From Aquibium oceanicum (lineage in GTDB: Bacteria; Pseudomonadota; Alphaproteobacteria; Rhizobiales; Rhizobiaceae), in NCBI RefSeq assembly GCF_001889605.1, contig NZ_CP018171.1, positions 4,548,501 through 4,612,500 of the forward strand: a stretch of DNA of 64,000 nt, read 5' to 3'. Shown here one piece after another: positions 27,194-34,939 of the stretch. The position numbers were made by a program, and so were the translations under genes. Below the pieces are notes generated by a model. That model worked only from the letters and a program-made list of their open reading frames with translations, was not told the origin of the DNA and did not search any database. Position 1 is the first letter of the stretch. Every line of letters starts with the position of its first letter.

Positions 27194-28644
27194 CAGACGC
27201 CTCCCTCGGGCTTCGGCGTATCGCCGGTGCTGCCCGCCTTGTCCGGATTGTCCGCAGCAGTCGCGTCGTCGGAGCGCTTGCCGGCGGGTCCCTTCACGGG
27301 AGCCGCGGCTTTCGCCTTCGCGCCGGCCGGCTTCGCGGACTCGGCCTTCGGTGCGGACTTCTTGGCCGCCGTCTTCCTCTTGGGCTTCGGCGATGCATCC
27401 AGACCCGGCTCGGTTCCCTTCGCCGCCTTCAGCATGTCCGGATCCGCCGGAGCGTCGTCCGCCTTGGCGGCGGGCTTCTCGGCCTTCGCGGGCTTTGCTT
27501 CGGGTTTGTCCGCCGGGGCTGAGGCGAAGTTCGCATGCACGACTTCGCCGCCATGCGTGAGCATGGTCGCCTTGACCAGTTCGTCGTCGCGGTTGATCGA
27601 CAGCGACTTGTCATTCTTGTCGATCAGTGTCTCCAGGAAGGCGAAGAGATTGCGCGCGTAAAGCAGCGACGCGGAGGCCGCGATTCGACCCGGAACGTTG
27701 AGATGGCCGATGATCTTCACGTCGTTGTCGGTCGTGATCACCTTGCCGGCCACCGCGCCCTCGACGTTTCCGCCGCGCTCGACCGCCAGGTCGACGATTA
27801 CCGAGCCCGGCTTCATTGACTTCACCATGTCGGCCGTCACCAGCCGCGGCGCCGGACGGCCCGGGATCAGGGCCGTCGTGATGACGATGTCCTGCTTGGC
27901 GATATGGTCGGCCACCAGCGCCGACTGGGCCTTCTTCTCGTCCTCGGTGAGTTCACGCGCATAGCCCCCCTCGCCCGAGGCGTCCTTCAGCGCGTCGGTC
28001 ATGATGAACTTGGCGCCGAGCGAGGCGACCTGTTCGCCGGCAGCCGCGCGCACGTCGGTGGCGGTCACCACGGCTCCGAGCCGGCGCGCCGTGGCGATGG
28101 CCTGCAGGCCGGCCACGCCGGCGCCCATGACGAAGACCTTCGCGGCGGGCACCGTGCCGGCCGCCGTCATCATCATCGGGAATGCGCGGTCATAGGAATC
28201 CGCCGCGTCGATCACCGCCTGGTAGCCCGCGAGGTTCGCCTGGCTCGAAAGGACGTCCATCGACTGCGCACGGGTGATACGCGGCATGAACTCCATCGCG
28301 AAGGCCGTGACGCCCGCTTTGCCCATCGCGGCGACCGCGGCCTCGTGGCCGTAGGGGTCCATCGTGGCGATTACGGCCGCGCCTTTCTTGAAGGATTTCA
28401 GCTCGGCCTCGCCGGGCCGGCGGACCTTCAGGACGATGTCGGCCTTGGCCGCGTCGGACGATTTTCCGATCGAGGCGCCGACTTTCGAGAATTCCTCGTC
28501 GGGAATGCGGGAAGTTTTGCCGGCTCCGGTCTCGACGATAACGTCGAGACCCAGCGCCACCATGCGCTTTACGGTATCTGGCGAGGCCGCGACGCGCGGC
28601 TCGCCGGCGCCGGACTCGTTCGGCACGAAAACAGTCAGTCCCAC
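27193..28644 (-). CDS. pntAA: NAD(P) transhydrogenase subunit alpha part 1 with a low-complexity C-terminal tail
   Basis: Residues 1-~375 are the NAD(H)-binding domain [21 protein letters not shown], Rossmann motif [20 protein letters not shown], and [13 protein letters not shown]. Split alpha-1 subunits are usually close to 375-385 aa, whereas this is 483 aa. The last ~105 residues are rich in Ala, Lys and Pro ([29 protein letters not shown]). The tail is continuous in frame and ends at the pntAB start. It is similar in style to the SoxD tail at 17104. Function of the tail is unknown. Confidence 0.94.
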   Translation of the reverse strand: MGLTVFVPNESGAGEPRVAASPDTVKRMVALGLDVIVETGAGKTSRIPDEEFSKVGASIGKSSDAAKADIVLKVRRPGEAELKSFKKGAAVIATMDPYGHEAAVAAMGKAGVTAFAMEFMPRITRAQSMDVLSSQANLAGYQAVIDAADSYDRAFPMMMTAAGTVPAAKVFVMGAGVAGLQAIATARRLGAVVTATDVRAAAGEQVASLGAKFIMTDALKDASGEGGYARELTEDEKKAQSALVADHIAKQDIVITTALIPGRPAPRLVTADMVKSMKPGSVIVDLAVERGGNVEGAVAGKVITTDNDVKIIGHLNVPGRIAASASLLYARNLFAFLETLIDKNDKSLSINRDDELVKATMLTHGGEVVHANFASAPADKPEAKPAKAEKPAAKADDAPADPDMLKAAKGTEPGLDASPKPKRKTAAKKSAPKAESAKPAGAKAKAAAPVKGPAGKRSDDATAADNPDKAGSTGDTPKPEGGV

Positions 28645-28696
28645 CGTTCACTCCCTCCGGTTGGAACCTCTCCCCTATCGTGGGGGGAGCGGTGCA

Positions 28697-28924
28697 TCAG
28701 CGCAGTATGTATGACGCCAGCGCCACCACGAGGACGAACACGATCAGGGACGAGAAGAAACCGCCACCGGCGAAGAACCCGAACGCCATGGCGATCATCA
28801 GGGCCGAGCAGACGATGATCCCGTACTTCGTCATGAAAAGGAAGATCGAGTAGGTCTTCTCGTGTTCTGCGTAGTCCATGTCGGCGCCCATTTCGACCGG
28901 CCCGGTCGGCGTCTCTTCAGCCAT
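28697..28924 (-). CDS. aa3-type cytochrome c oxidase subunit IV
   Basis: This 75-aa protein is the small alphaproteobacterial COX4 homologue (pfam07835 style) found with aa3 oxidase: DYAEHEKTYSIFLFMTKYG precedes a pair of short hydrophobic segments (IIVCSALMIAMAFGFFAGGG and the C-terminal helix). The start MAEETPTG at 28924 is preferred because an in-frame start at 29002 adds a basic leader. It lies 52 nt before the pntAA start, in the same direction, and may share its promoter. No other oxidase subunits are in the window. Confidence 0.85.
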   Translation of the reverse strand: MAEETPTGPVEMGADMDYAEHEKTYSIFLFMTKYGIIVCSALMIAMAFGFFAGGGFFSSLIVFVLVVALASYILR

Positions 28925-29080
28925 CGGTATGCCCCGTTGAAAATTCCTGTTGCGCACATACCGAAAAGCCGATGCGAGGGCAATGGCGCGTTGGAGATGC
29001 ATATGGACGCATTCCGCAGCGCTTCATGGCCGCCGGTCGCTCTGGTATGATCGCTGGAAAAGGTCGCGGGACCCTTGCCG

Positions 29081-29662
29081 ATGTCCGAGCACCAGCCGAA
29101 GAAAATGACTGTCGAGGAATTCTTCGAATGGCAGCAGCGCCAGGACAGGAACTACGAACTGGTGGATGGCGTGCCGGTGCTGCACGTCAAGGCGATGACG
29201 GGTGCCAGCCGGCGGCATGACTGGGTGGCCGTCAACGCGCTCGCCACCCTGTTCAACGCGCTCCGCGGCAAGCCGTGCCGGCCCATGACGAGCGACCAGT
29301 CCGTGGAAACGGATCGCGGTACACGTCGGCCCGATGTCACCATCGACTGCGGAAAGGCGGAAGGCCGTTCGATGTCGGCCGCCGATCCTCGCCTGGTCAT
29401 CGAAGTGCTCTCGCCATCCACCATCCGCTTCGACCGGTTCCAGAAGATCGAGGAATACAAGCGTCATCCCTCGATCCGGGTGATTCTCCTCATCGATTCG
29501 GAAGCGCCACAGGTCACCGTCTGGCGTCGCATCGAAGGCGAATGGACCTACTCTGAACTCAGGGGCCTCGAAGCCGTCATCCCGCTTCCAGAAATCGACG
29601 CCGCGCTGCCGCTCGCCGAACTCTACGCCGATCTCACCTTCGAGCAGCCGGGAGAGTTCTGA
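29081..29662 (+). CDS. Uma2 family (DUF820) putative restriction-endonuclease-like protein
   Basis: This 193-aa protein has the PD-(D/E)xK fold elements of the Uma2 family: MTVEEFFEWQQRQDRNYELVDG, RRPDVTIDCG, LVIEVLSPSTIRFDRFQKIEEY. The family is abundant in cyanobacteria and some Hyphomicrobiales, and its function is unresolved. ATG 29081 is chosen over a TTG at 29075. It stands alone, running opposite to both neighbours. Confidence 0.82.
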   Translation: MSEHQPKKMTVEEFFEWQQRQDRNYELVDGVPVLHVKAMTGASRRHDWVAVNALATLFNALRGKPCRPMTSDQSVETDRGTRRPDVTIDCGKAEGRSMSAADPRLVIEVLSPSTIRFDRFQKIEEYKRHPSIRVILLIDSEAPQVTVWRRIEGEWTYSELRGLEAVIPLPEIDAALPLAELYADLTFEQPGEF

Positions 29663-29684
29663 CGGCTCCGGCGGCGATTCGCGC

Positions 29685-30533
29685 TCATGCCAGCCAGCGC
29701 TTCCTTCGCTTGTAATGCTTGACGTTCTTGAACGACCGCCGCCCCTCGCCGCCGACGCCGAGGTAGAATTCCTTGACGTCCTCGTTCTCGCGCAGTGCCT
29801 TCGCCTCGCCGTCGAGCACGATGCGGCCGGATTCGAGAATGTAGCCGTGGCGCGCGTAGCGCAGCGCGATGTTGGTGTTCTGCTCTGCCAGCAGGAAGGA
29901 CACCCCCTGCTCCTCGTTGAGCTTCTTGACGATCTCGAAGATCTCTTCGACCAGTTGCGGGGCGAGCCCCATCGAGGGTTCGTCGAGCAGGATCATTTTG
30001 GGCTTCGACATCAGGGCCCGGCCGATCGCCGTCATCTGTTGCTCGCCGCCGGAGGTGTACCCGGCCTGTGATCCGCGCCGCTCCCTCAACCGCGGGAAAT
30101 AATCGTAGACCATCTCGAGGTCGCGCTTGATCCCCGCCGCGCCGTCGCGCCGGGTGAAGGCGCCGGTGAGCAGGTTCTCCTCGACCGTCAGGTGGCCGAA
30201 GCAGTGCCGGCCCTCCATCACCTGGATGCAGCCGCGCCGCACGAGATCGTTGGGCGACAGTGCCTCCACCCGTTCGCCTTCGAAGTGGATGCTGCCCTTG
30301 GTGACCTCGCCGCGTTCGGCCCGCAGGAGGTTGGAGATCGCTTTCAGCGTCGTCGTCTTTCCCGCGCCGTTGGCGCCGAGCAGGGCCACGATGCCGCCGC
30401 GCTGCACGGTCAGCGAAACGCCTTTCAGCACGAGGATGACGTGATTGTAGATCACCTCGATGTTGTTGACCGCCAGGATGGCGTCGGCGGCGGCTTCGGT
30501 CTTGCCGTCCCGGTCGATGTCGACAGCCGTCAT
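29685..30533 (-). CDS. Liv-type ABC transporter ATP-binding protein, second system (LivF-like)
   Basis: This 282-aa ATPase has Walker A GANGAGKTT, signature SGGEQQM, and Walker B KMILLDEPSMGLAPQ. The N-terminal 20-25 residues are hydrophilic and the C-terminus is a basic tail (KNVKHYKRRKRWLA). The start MTAVDIDRDG at 30533 follows the binding-protein stop by 68 nt. An in-frame start at 30791 would run into the preceding gene. It is the last gene of the second Liv operon. Confidence 0.92.
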   Translation of the reverse strand: MTAVDIDRDGKTEAAADAILAVNNIEVIYNHVILVLKGVSLTVQRGGIVALLGANGAGKTTTLKAISNLLRAERGEVTKGSIHFEGERVEALSPNDLVRRGCIQVMEGRHCFGHLTVEENLLTGAFTRRDGAAGIKRDLEMVYDYFPRLRERRGSQAGYTSGGEQQMTAIGRALMSKPKMILLDEPSMGLAPQLVEEIFEIVKKLNEEQGVSFLLAEQNTNIALRYARHGYILESGRIVLDGEAKALRENEDVKEFYLGVGGEGRRSFKNVKHYKRRKRWLA

Positions 30534-30559
30534 TGAGCCTCGTCCTCCTCCGATGTGGT

Positions 30560-30583
30560 CCGGCCCGCCCATGGGCGAGCCGG
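30560..30583. promoter_or_regulatory. Intercistronic hairpin between binding-protein and ATPase genes
   Basis: A 24-nt near-palindrome pairs CCGGC (30560-30564) with GCCGG (30579-30583) and CGCCC with GGGCG around a very small loop, with one mismatch. It sits in the 68-nt gap after the binding-protein stop. Such hairpins can protect the upstream message or reduce read-through, raising binding-protein level over the other subunits. There is no U-run, so it is not a strong terminator. Confidence 0.45.
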
Positions 30584-30601
30584 TCCGGCTTGTTCGAACC
30601 G

Positions 30602-31924
30602 TCAGTTCGAGAGGCAGGCTTCCTCGCGCTCCGGCCAAGGCGCATTGGCGGTGGTGTACTCCTCCGCGGCCTTTTCGAGCATCGGGCGCACGACGTCGGT
30701 CATCGGAGAGTACCACTCGCCCGCCTTTTGCCAGTCCTTGCCGTCCCATTCGACGACGTAGACCTGATGATGGCCGGAGTGGTCGGAGCACGACAGCTTC
30801 ACCGGCTTGGCGAAGCCTTCCATGCCGATCTCCTTGAGGCGCGCCTCGTCGACGTTGAGGTTTTCGAGGCCGGCGCGCATGTCGGCGGCGTCGATCACCT
30901 TCTTGCCGGTGATCTCCTGCGCCTGACGGATGCCTTCGGCGATCAGCATCGAGTTGTAGACGCCGCGGTTGTAGAGATTGTCCGCGAACTTCGCCGGATC
31001 GACCTGGCTCTTGCCGGCATCCACGACATACTTCTTGATGTCCTGAATGACCGGATAGTCGCTACCCACACCGTGGAAGTTCATGGTGCGATAGCCCTTG
31101 GCGTCCTCGCCGCCGGCGCCCGCGTCGTCGTTACCACCCGACCACCAGATGCCGTAGAACTTGTCCATCGGATAGCGGATCTTGACCGCTTCCTTGACCG
31201 CGGTTGGGTTCATCGCGCCCCAGCCCCACATGATCATGTAGTCGGGACGGTCGCGGCGCACGTTGAGCCACTGCGACGACTGGTTCTGCATCTCCTTGCC
31301 GGGAACCGGGTAGAGGGTGAGCTCGAAGCCGTACTTCTTGGAGAAGTCCTCCAAAAGCGGGATCGGCTCCTTGCCGTAGCCGGCATCGAGATAGATGTAG
31401 CCGATCTTCTTGCCCTTCAGGCCCTCCATGCCGCCTTCGCGATTGGCGATGTCGGTGATGATGGCCGAGGCGCCGTCCCAGTAGGTCGCGGGCGGATTGA
31501 ACACCCAGGGGGAGGATTCGCCCACCGCCGCCGCCGAAAGCCCGTAGGCCATCGAGAGCACCGGGATCTTGTCGACGCCTGCCTTCGGGATCACCTGCAG
31601 CGTGATGCCGGTCGAATAGGGCGAGATCACCAGCGGGTTCTTCGCCTTGACCTGCTCGTAGCATTCGACGCCCTTCTGGGTGTCGTAGCCGGTCTCGCAC
31701 TCCTCGATGTTGATCTTTACGCCGTTGATACCGCCGTCGCGCTCGTTGAGCATGGTAAGATAGTCGCTCATACCGTTGGCGATCGGGATGCCGGAGCCGG
31801 CATAGGGTCCGGTACGGTAGCTGAACAGCGGCACGTAGACGCTGTCCTGCGCGAAGGCGGGCAATGCCGCCGTCGACGCCATGGCGGCGAGAATGCCGCC
31901 GACAATCAGCGATTTCAGTCTCAT
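30602..31924 (-). CDS. Liv-type ABC transporter substrate-binding protein, second system
   Basis: This 440-aa periplasmic receptor has a clear Sec signal (MRLKSLIVGGILAAMASTA to AFA) and the Peripla_BP_6 fold: FSYRTGPYAGSGIPIANGM, INIEECETGYDTQKGVECYEQ, and IRYPMDKFYGIWWSGG. The start at 31924 gives the signal; an in-frame start at 32038 does not. Ligand contacts cannot be read. It is not a close copy of the binding protein at 1-684, judging by the visible N-terminal half, so the two systems probably take up different compounds. Confidence 0.92.
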   Translation of the reverse strand: MRLKSLIVGGILAAMASTAALPAFAQDSVYVPLFSYRTGPYAGSGIPIANGMSDYLTMLNERDGGINGVKINIEECETGYDTQKGVECYEQVKAKNPLVISPYSTGITLQVIPKAGVDKIPVLSMAYGLSAAAVGESSPWVFNPPATYWDGASAIITDIANREGGMEGLKGKKIGYIYLDAGYGKEPIPLLEDFSKKYGFELTLYPVPGKEMQNQSSQWLNVRRDRPDYMIMWGWGAMNPTAVKEAVKIRYPMDKFYGIWWSGGNDDAGAGGEDAKGYRTMNFHGVGSDYPVIQDIKKYVVDAGKSQVDPAKFADNLYNRGVYNSMLIAEGIRQAQEITGKKVIDAADMRAGLENLNVDEARLKEIGMEGFAKPVKLSCSDHSGHHQVYVVEWDGKDWQKAGEWYSPMTDVVRPMLEKAAEEYTTANAPWPEREEACLSN

Positions 31925-32054
31925 GTCATTCCTCCCGTTGCACTGGCCGCAAGGCCGTGTGTGAGCCTTTTTCTCCAGCAGGATCCGGTCAAGGCTCGAA
32001 GCCCGGATCGTAGGCTGTCGTCCTGCACGCGCAGGCATTCTTCGGCATGGCCCG

Positions 32055-33134
32055 TCATGCGTAAGGGAAGGGCCACACCCTGAGCTTCTCCTTTCCGATC
32101 TGCCACAGCCGGGCCAGACCGTGCGGCTCGAGGATCAGGAACGCCACGATCAGGGCGCCGATGATCATCGAGGTGACGTGGGTCGCCGTCTCGGCCGCGA
32201 TCGGAATGCCGATCATCGGCGGCCCGGCGCGAAGCAGGATCGGCAGGATCCAGATGAAGGCGGCGCCGAAAAAACACCCGACCAGCGAGCCCAGCCCTCC
32301 CAGGATGGCCATGAACAGCACCTGGAAGGAGAGCGTGATCGAGAATGCCGACGGCTCCGCCGCACCGAGATAGAAGAACACGAACATCGCCCCCGCCACC
32401 CCGCACAAGTAGGACGAGACGGCGAATGCCGAGAGCTTGGCGTAGAGCGGCCGTACGCCCATCAGTTCGGCGGCGATGTCCATGTCGCGGATCATCATCC
32501 ACTGCCGGCCGATGCGGCCGCGCAGAAGGTTCTTCACCAGCACCGTCAGAAGGATCACGATGGCGAGCACCATGTAGTAGCGCGGGATGCTGCCGGCGGC
32601 CGGCCCCGTCACGATGACGCCGAAGACCTTCAGTCCCGGCACCTCGATCGCGCCCGATGCGTTGTTGTTGTAGAGCCAGGGAATGCGGATGAAGCACCAC
32701 TCGAAGAAGAACTGCGCCGCGAGCGTGGTCACCGCGAGGTAGAGCCCCTTGATGCGCAGAGACGGCAGGCCGAAGACGACGCCGGCCGCCGCGGCGAACA
32801 CGCCCGACAGCAGGATGTGCGCCACGATCGGCACGTCGGGGAAGATCGTCGCCAGCTTGTAGCAGGCATAGGCGCCGACCCCCATGAAGCCGCCGGTTCC
32901 GAGCGACAGCTGCCCGGCATAGCCCGTCAGCACGTTGAGGCCGATCGTGGCCAGCGCCAGGATCAGGAAGGGGATGGCGATTGCGGACATGAAGAAGTCG
33001 TTCGCCACGAAGGGGACGACGGCGATCGCGATGAAGAGGATGACGGCCACGCCGATCCGGTCCTGCAGGATCGGGAAGACCTGCTGGTCGGCCGCGTATG
33101 TCGTCTTGAACTGTCCGGCTTCGCGATAGAACAC
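32055..33134 (-). CDS. Liv-type ABC transporter permease, second system (LivM-like)
   Basis: This 359-aa permease has about ten hydrophobic segments and the LivM signature TGYAGQLSLGTGGFMGVGAYA. It starts 9 nt after the livH stop. The N-terminus (FYREAGQFKTTYAADQQVF) is a hydrophilic cytoplasmic leader of ~30 residues. It forms the channel with the LivH-like protein at 33144. A 130-nt gap separates it from the binding-protein gene. Confidence 0.92.
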   Translation of the reverse strand: MFYREAGQFKTTYAADQQVFPILQDRIGVAVILFIAIAVVPFVANDFFMSAIAIPFLILALATIGLNVLTGYAGQLSLGTGGFMGVGAYACYKLATIFPDVPIVAHILLSGVFAAAAGVVFGLPSLRIKGLYLAVTTLAAQFFFEWCFIRIPWLYNNNASGAIEVPGLKVFGVIVTGPAAGSIPRYYMVLAIVILLTVLVKNLLRGRIGRQWMMIRDMDIAAELMGVRPLYAKLSAFAVSSYLCGVAGAMFVFFYLGAAEPSAFSITLSFQVLFMAILGGLGSLVGCFFGAAFIWILPILLRAGPPMIGIPIAAETATHVTSMIIGALIVAFLILEPHGLARLWQIGKEKLRVWPFPYA

Positions 33135-33143
33135 GGCTTGCCC

Positions 33144-34100
33144 TCACACCCGCTCGATGATGCGTTCGCCGAACAGGCCCTGCGGCCTGAACAGCAGGAA
33201 GACCAGCGCGATCATGTAGGCGAGCCAGCTTTCGATGCCGCCGCCGACAAGCGGCCCCCAGTAGATCTCGCCTATCTTCTCGCCGATGCCGATGATCAGC
33301 CCGCCGACGATGGCGCCCGGGATCGAGGTGAAGCCGCCGAGGATCAGCACCGGCAGCGCCTTCAGCGCCACGATCTCCAGCGCGAAGGAGACATCGGAGC
33401 GCGCGCCCCACATGATGCCGGTCGCGAGCGCCACGATGCCGGCCGCGAACCACACGATCGCCCAGATCTGGTTGAGCGAAATACCCACCGACTGGGCTGC
33501 CTGGTGATCGTCAGCCACGGCGCGCAGCGCCCGCCCGATCCGCGTCTTGTTGAAGAACAGCGCCAGCGAGGCCACCATGATGATGGCGATCACGGCGGCG
33601 GCGATGTCGATGTGCTGGAGGATCACCAGCCCCTGCTCGCCGATCTCGAAGGCGGTCGAACCCGTCGGCAGGCCGAGCTCCTCGGTGATCATCTGCTTGG
33701 GTTCGCCGCCGAACACGAACTCGCCGAAGCCGATCAGGAAATAGGTCATCCCGATGGTCGACATCAAAAGGATGATCTCGGGCTGGTTGACCAGCGGGCG
33801 CATGACGAAGCGCTCCACCGCGACCGCCAGCAGCGCCATAACGCCGATCGCGAGGATCAGAGCCAGGAAGGCCGGCACGCCCGCCTCGTGCAGTCCGACC
33901 AGCGTCAGGCCGGCGAAGACGACCATGATGCCCTGGGCGAAGTTGAACACGCCGGAGGCCTTGAAGATGAGGACGAAGCCGAGCGCGATCAGCGCATAGA
34001 GGATCCCGGCCACGAAGCCTTCCCAGACGACCTGGATGAGGAAGTCGGGCATGTCCACCATTTGCGCGAAGGGGTCTATGAATATCTGGTAGAGCATCAT
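33144..34100 (-). CDS. Liv-type ABC transporter permease, second system (LivH-like)
   Basis: This 318-aa permease includes VWEGFVAGILYALIALGFVLIFK, FNFAQGIMVVFAGL and a final RPQGLFGERIIERV, all typical of LivH. It overlaps the LivG-like gene by 4 nt. It is slightly longer than its counterpart at 5344 because of the extra N-terminal ~25 residues (FIDPFAQMVDMPDF). Confidence 0.92.
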   Translation of the reverse strand: MMLYQIFIDPFAQMVDMPDFLIQVVWEGFVAGILYALIALGFVLIFKASGVFNFAQGIMVVFAGLTLVGLHEAGVPAFLALILAIGVMALLAVAVERFVMRPLVNQPEIILLMSTIGMTYFLIGFGEFVFGGEPKQMITEELGLPTGSTAFEIGEQGLVILQHIDIAAAVIAIIMVASLALFFNKTRIGRALRAVADDHQAAQSVGISLNQIWAIVWFAAGIVALATGIMWGARSDVSFALEIVALKALPVLILGGFTSIPGAIVGGLIIGIGEKIGEIYWGPLVGGGIESWLAYMIALVFLLFRPQGLFGERIIERV

Positions 34101-34939
34101 CCCTCCCCTTCGTCCTGGTGCGAGACGCCGAGATAGGCGTCGATCACGTCCTGGTTCGCCTTCACCTCATCCGGCGTCCCGTCGCCGATCTTGCGGCCGT
34201 AATCGAGCACCACCACGCGGTCGGAGATGTCCATGACCACGCCCATGTCGTGCTCGATCAGCGCGATCGTGGTGCCGAACTGGCTGTTCACGTCGAGGAT
34301 GAAGCGGCTCATGTCCTCCTTCTCCTCGAGGTTCATGCCCGCCATCGGTTCGTCGAGCAGGAGCAGCGACGGTTCCGCCGCGAGCGCCCGGCCCAGTTCC
34401 ACCCGCTTCTGCAATCCGTAGGGCAGCCGGCCGACCGGCACCTTGCGGATGTGTTGGATCTCCAGGAAGTCGATGATCTCCTCCACCTTGCGGCGGTTGG
34501 CGATCTCCTCGTTCAGCGCCGGGCCGAAATAGACGAGCTGCCACAGGAAGTTTCTGTGCATGGCAAGCGTCCGGCCAGCCATGATGTTGTCCAGCGTCGT
34601 CATGCCCTTGAACAACGCCACGTTCTGGAAGGTGCGCGCGATCCCGGACGCGGCGGCCTGGTAGGGCGCGATCTTCTTGCGCTCCTCGCCGCGGAAGGTG
34701 ATCGTGCCTTCCTGCGGCGTGTAGAACCCGTTGATGACGTTGAGCATCGAGGTCTTGCCGGCACCGTTGGGGCCGATGATGGCGCGGATCTCGCCCTTGC
34801 GAATGTCGAACGAGATGTCGGTGATCGCCTTCACCCCGCCGAAGCGCAACGAGACGTTCTTGACCGACAGGAGCACGTCTCCCTTGGCCAGTCCGTCCGC
34901 GTCCATCGCCAGCTGCCTCGGGTCGACCGCGCGGTTCAT
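34097..34939 (-). CDS. Liv-type ABC transporter ATP-binding protein, second system (LivG-like)
   Basis: This 280-aa ATPase has Walker A GPNGAGKTS and Walker B LLLLDEPMAGMN, followed by IEHDM. The C-terminal KANQDVIDAYLGVSHQ is the LivG-type tail. It has an extra N-terminal ~20 residues (MNRAVDPRQLAMDADGLAKG) and overlaps the ligase gene upstream by 4 nt, so its translation is likely coupled to that gene. Confidence 0.92.
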   Translation of the reverse strand: MNRAVDPRQLAMDADGLAKGDVLLSVKNVSLRFGGVKAITDISFDIRKGEIRAIIGPNGAGKTSMLNVINGFYTPQEGTITFRGEERKKIAPYQAAASGIARTFQNVALFKGMTTLDNIMAGRTLAMHRNFLWQLVYFGPALNEEIANRRKVEEIIDFLEIQHIRKVPVGRLPYGLQKRVELGRALAAEPSLLLLDEPMAGMNLEEKEDMSRFILDVNSQFGTTIALIEHDMGVVMDISDRVVVLDYGRKIGDGTPDEVKANQDVIDAYLGVSHQDEGEG

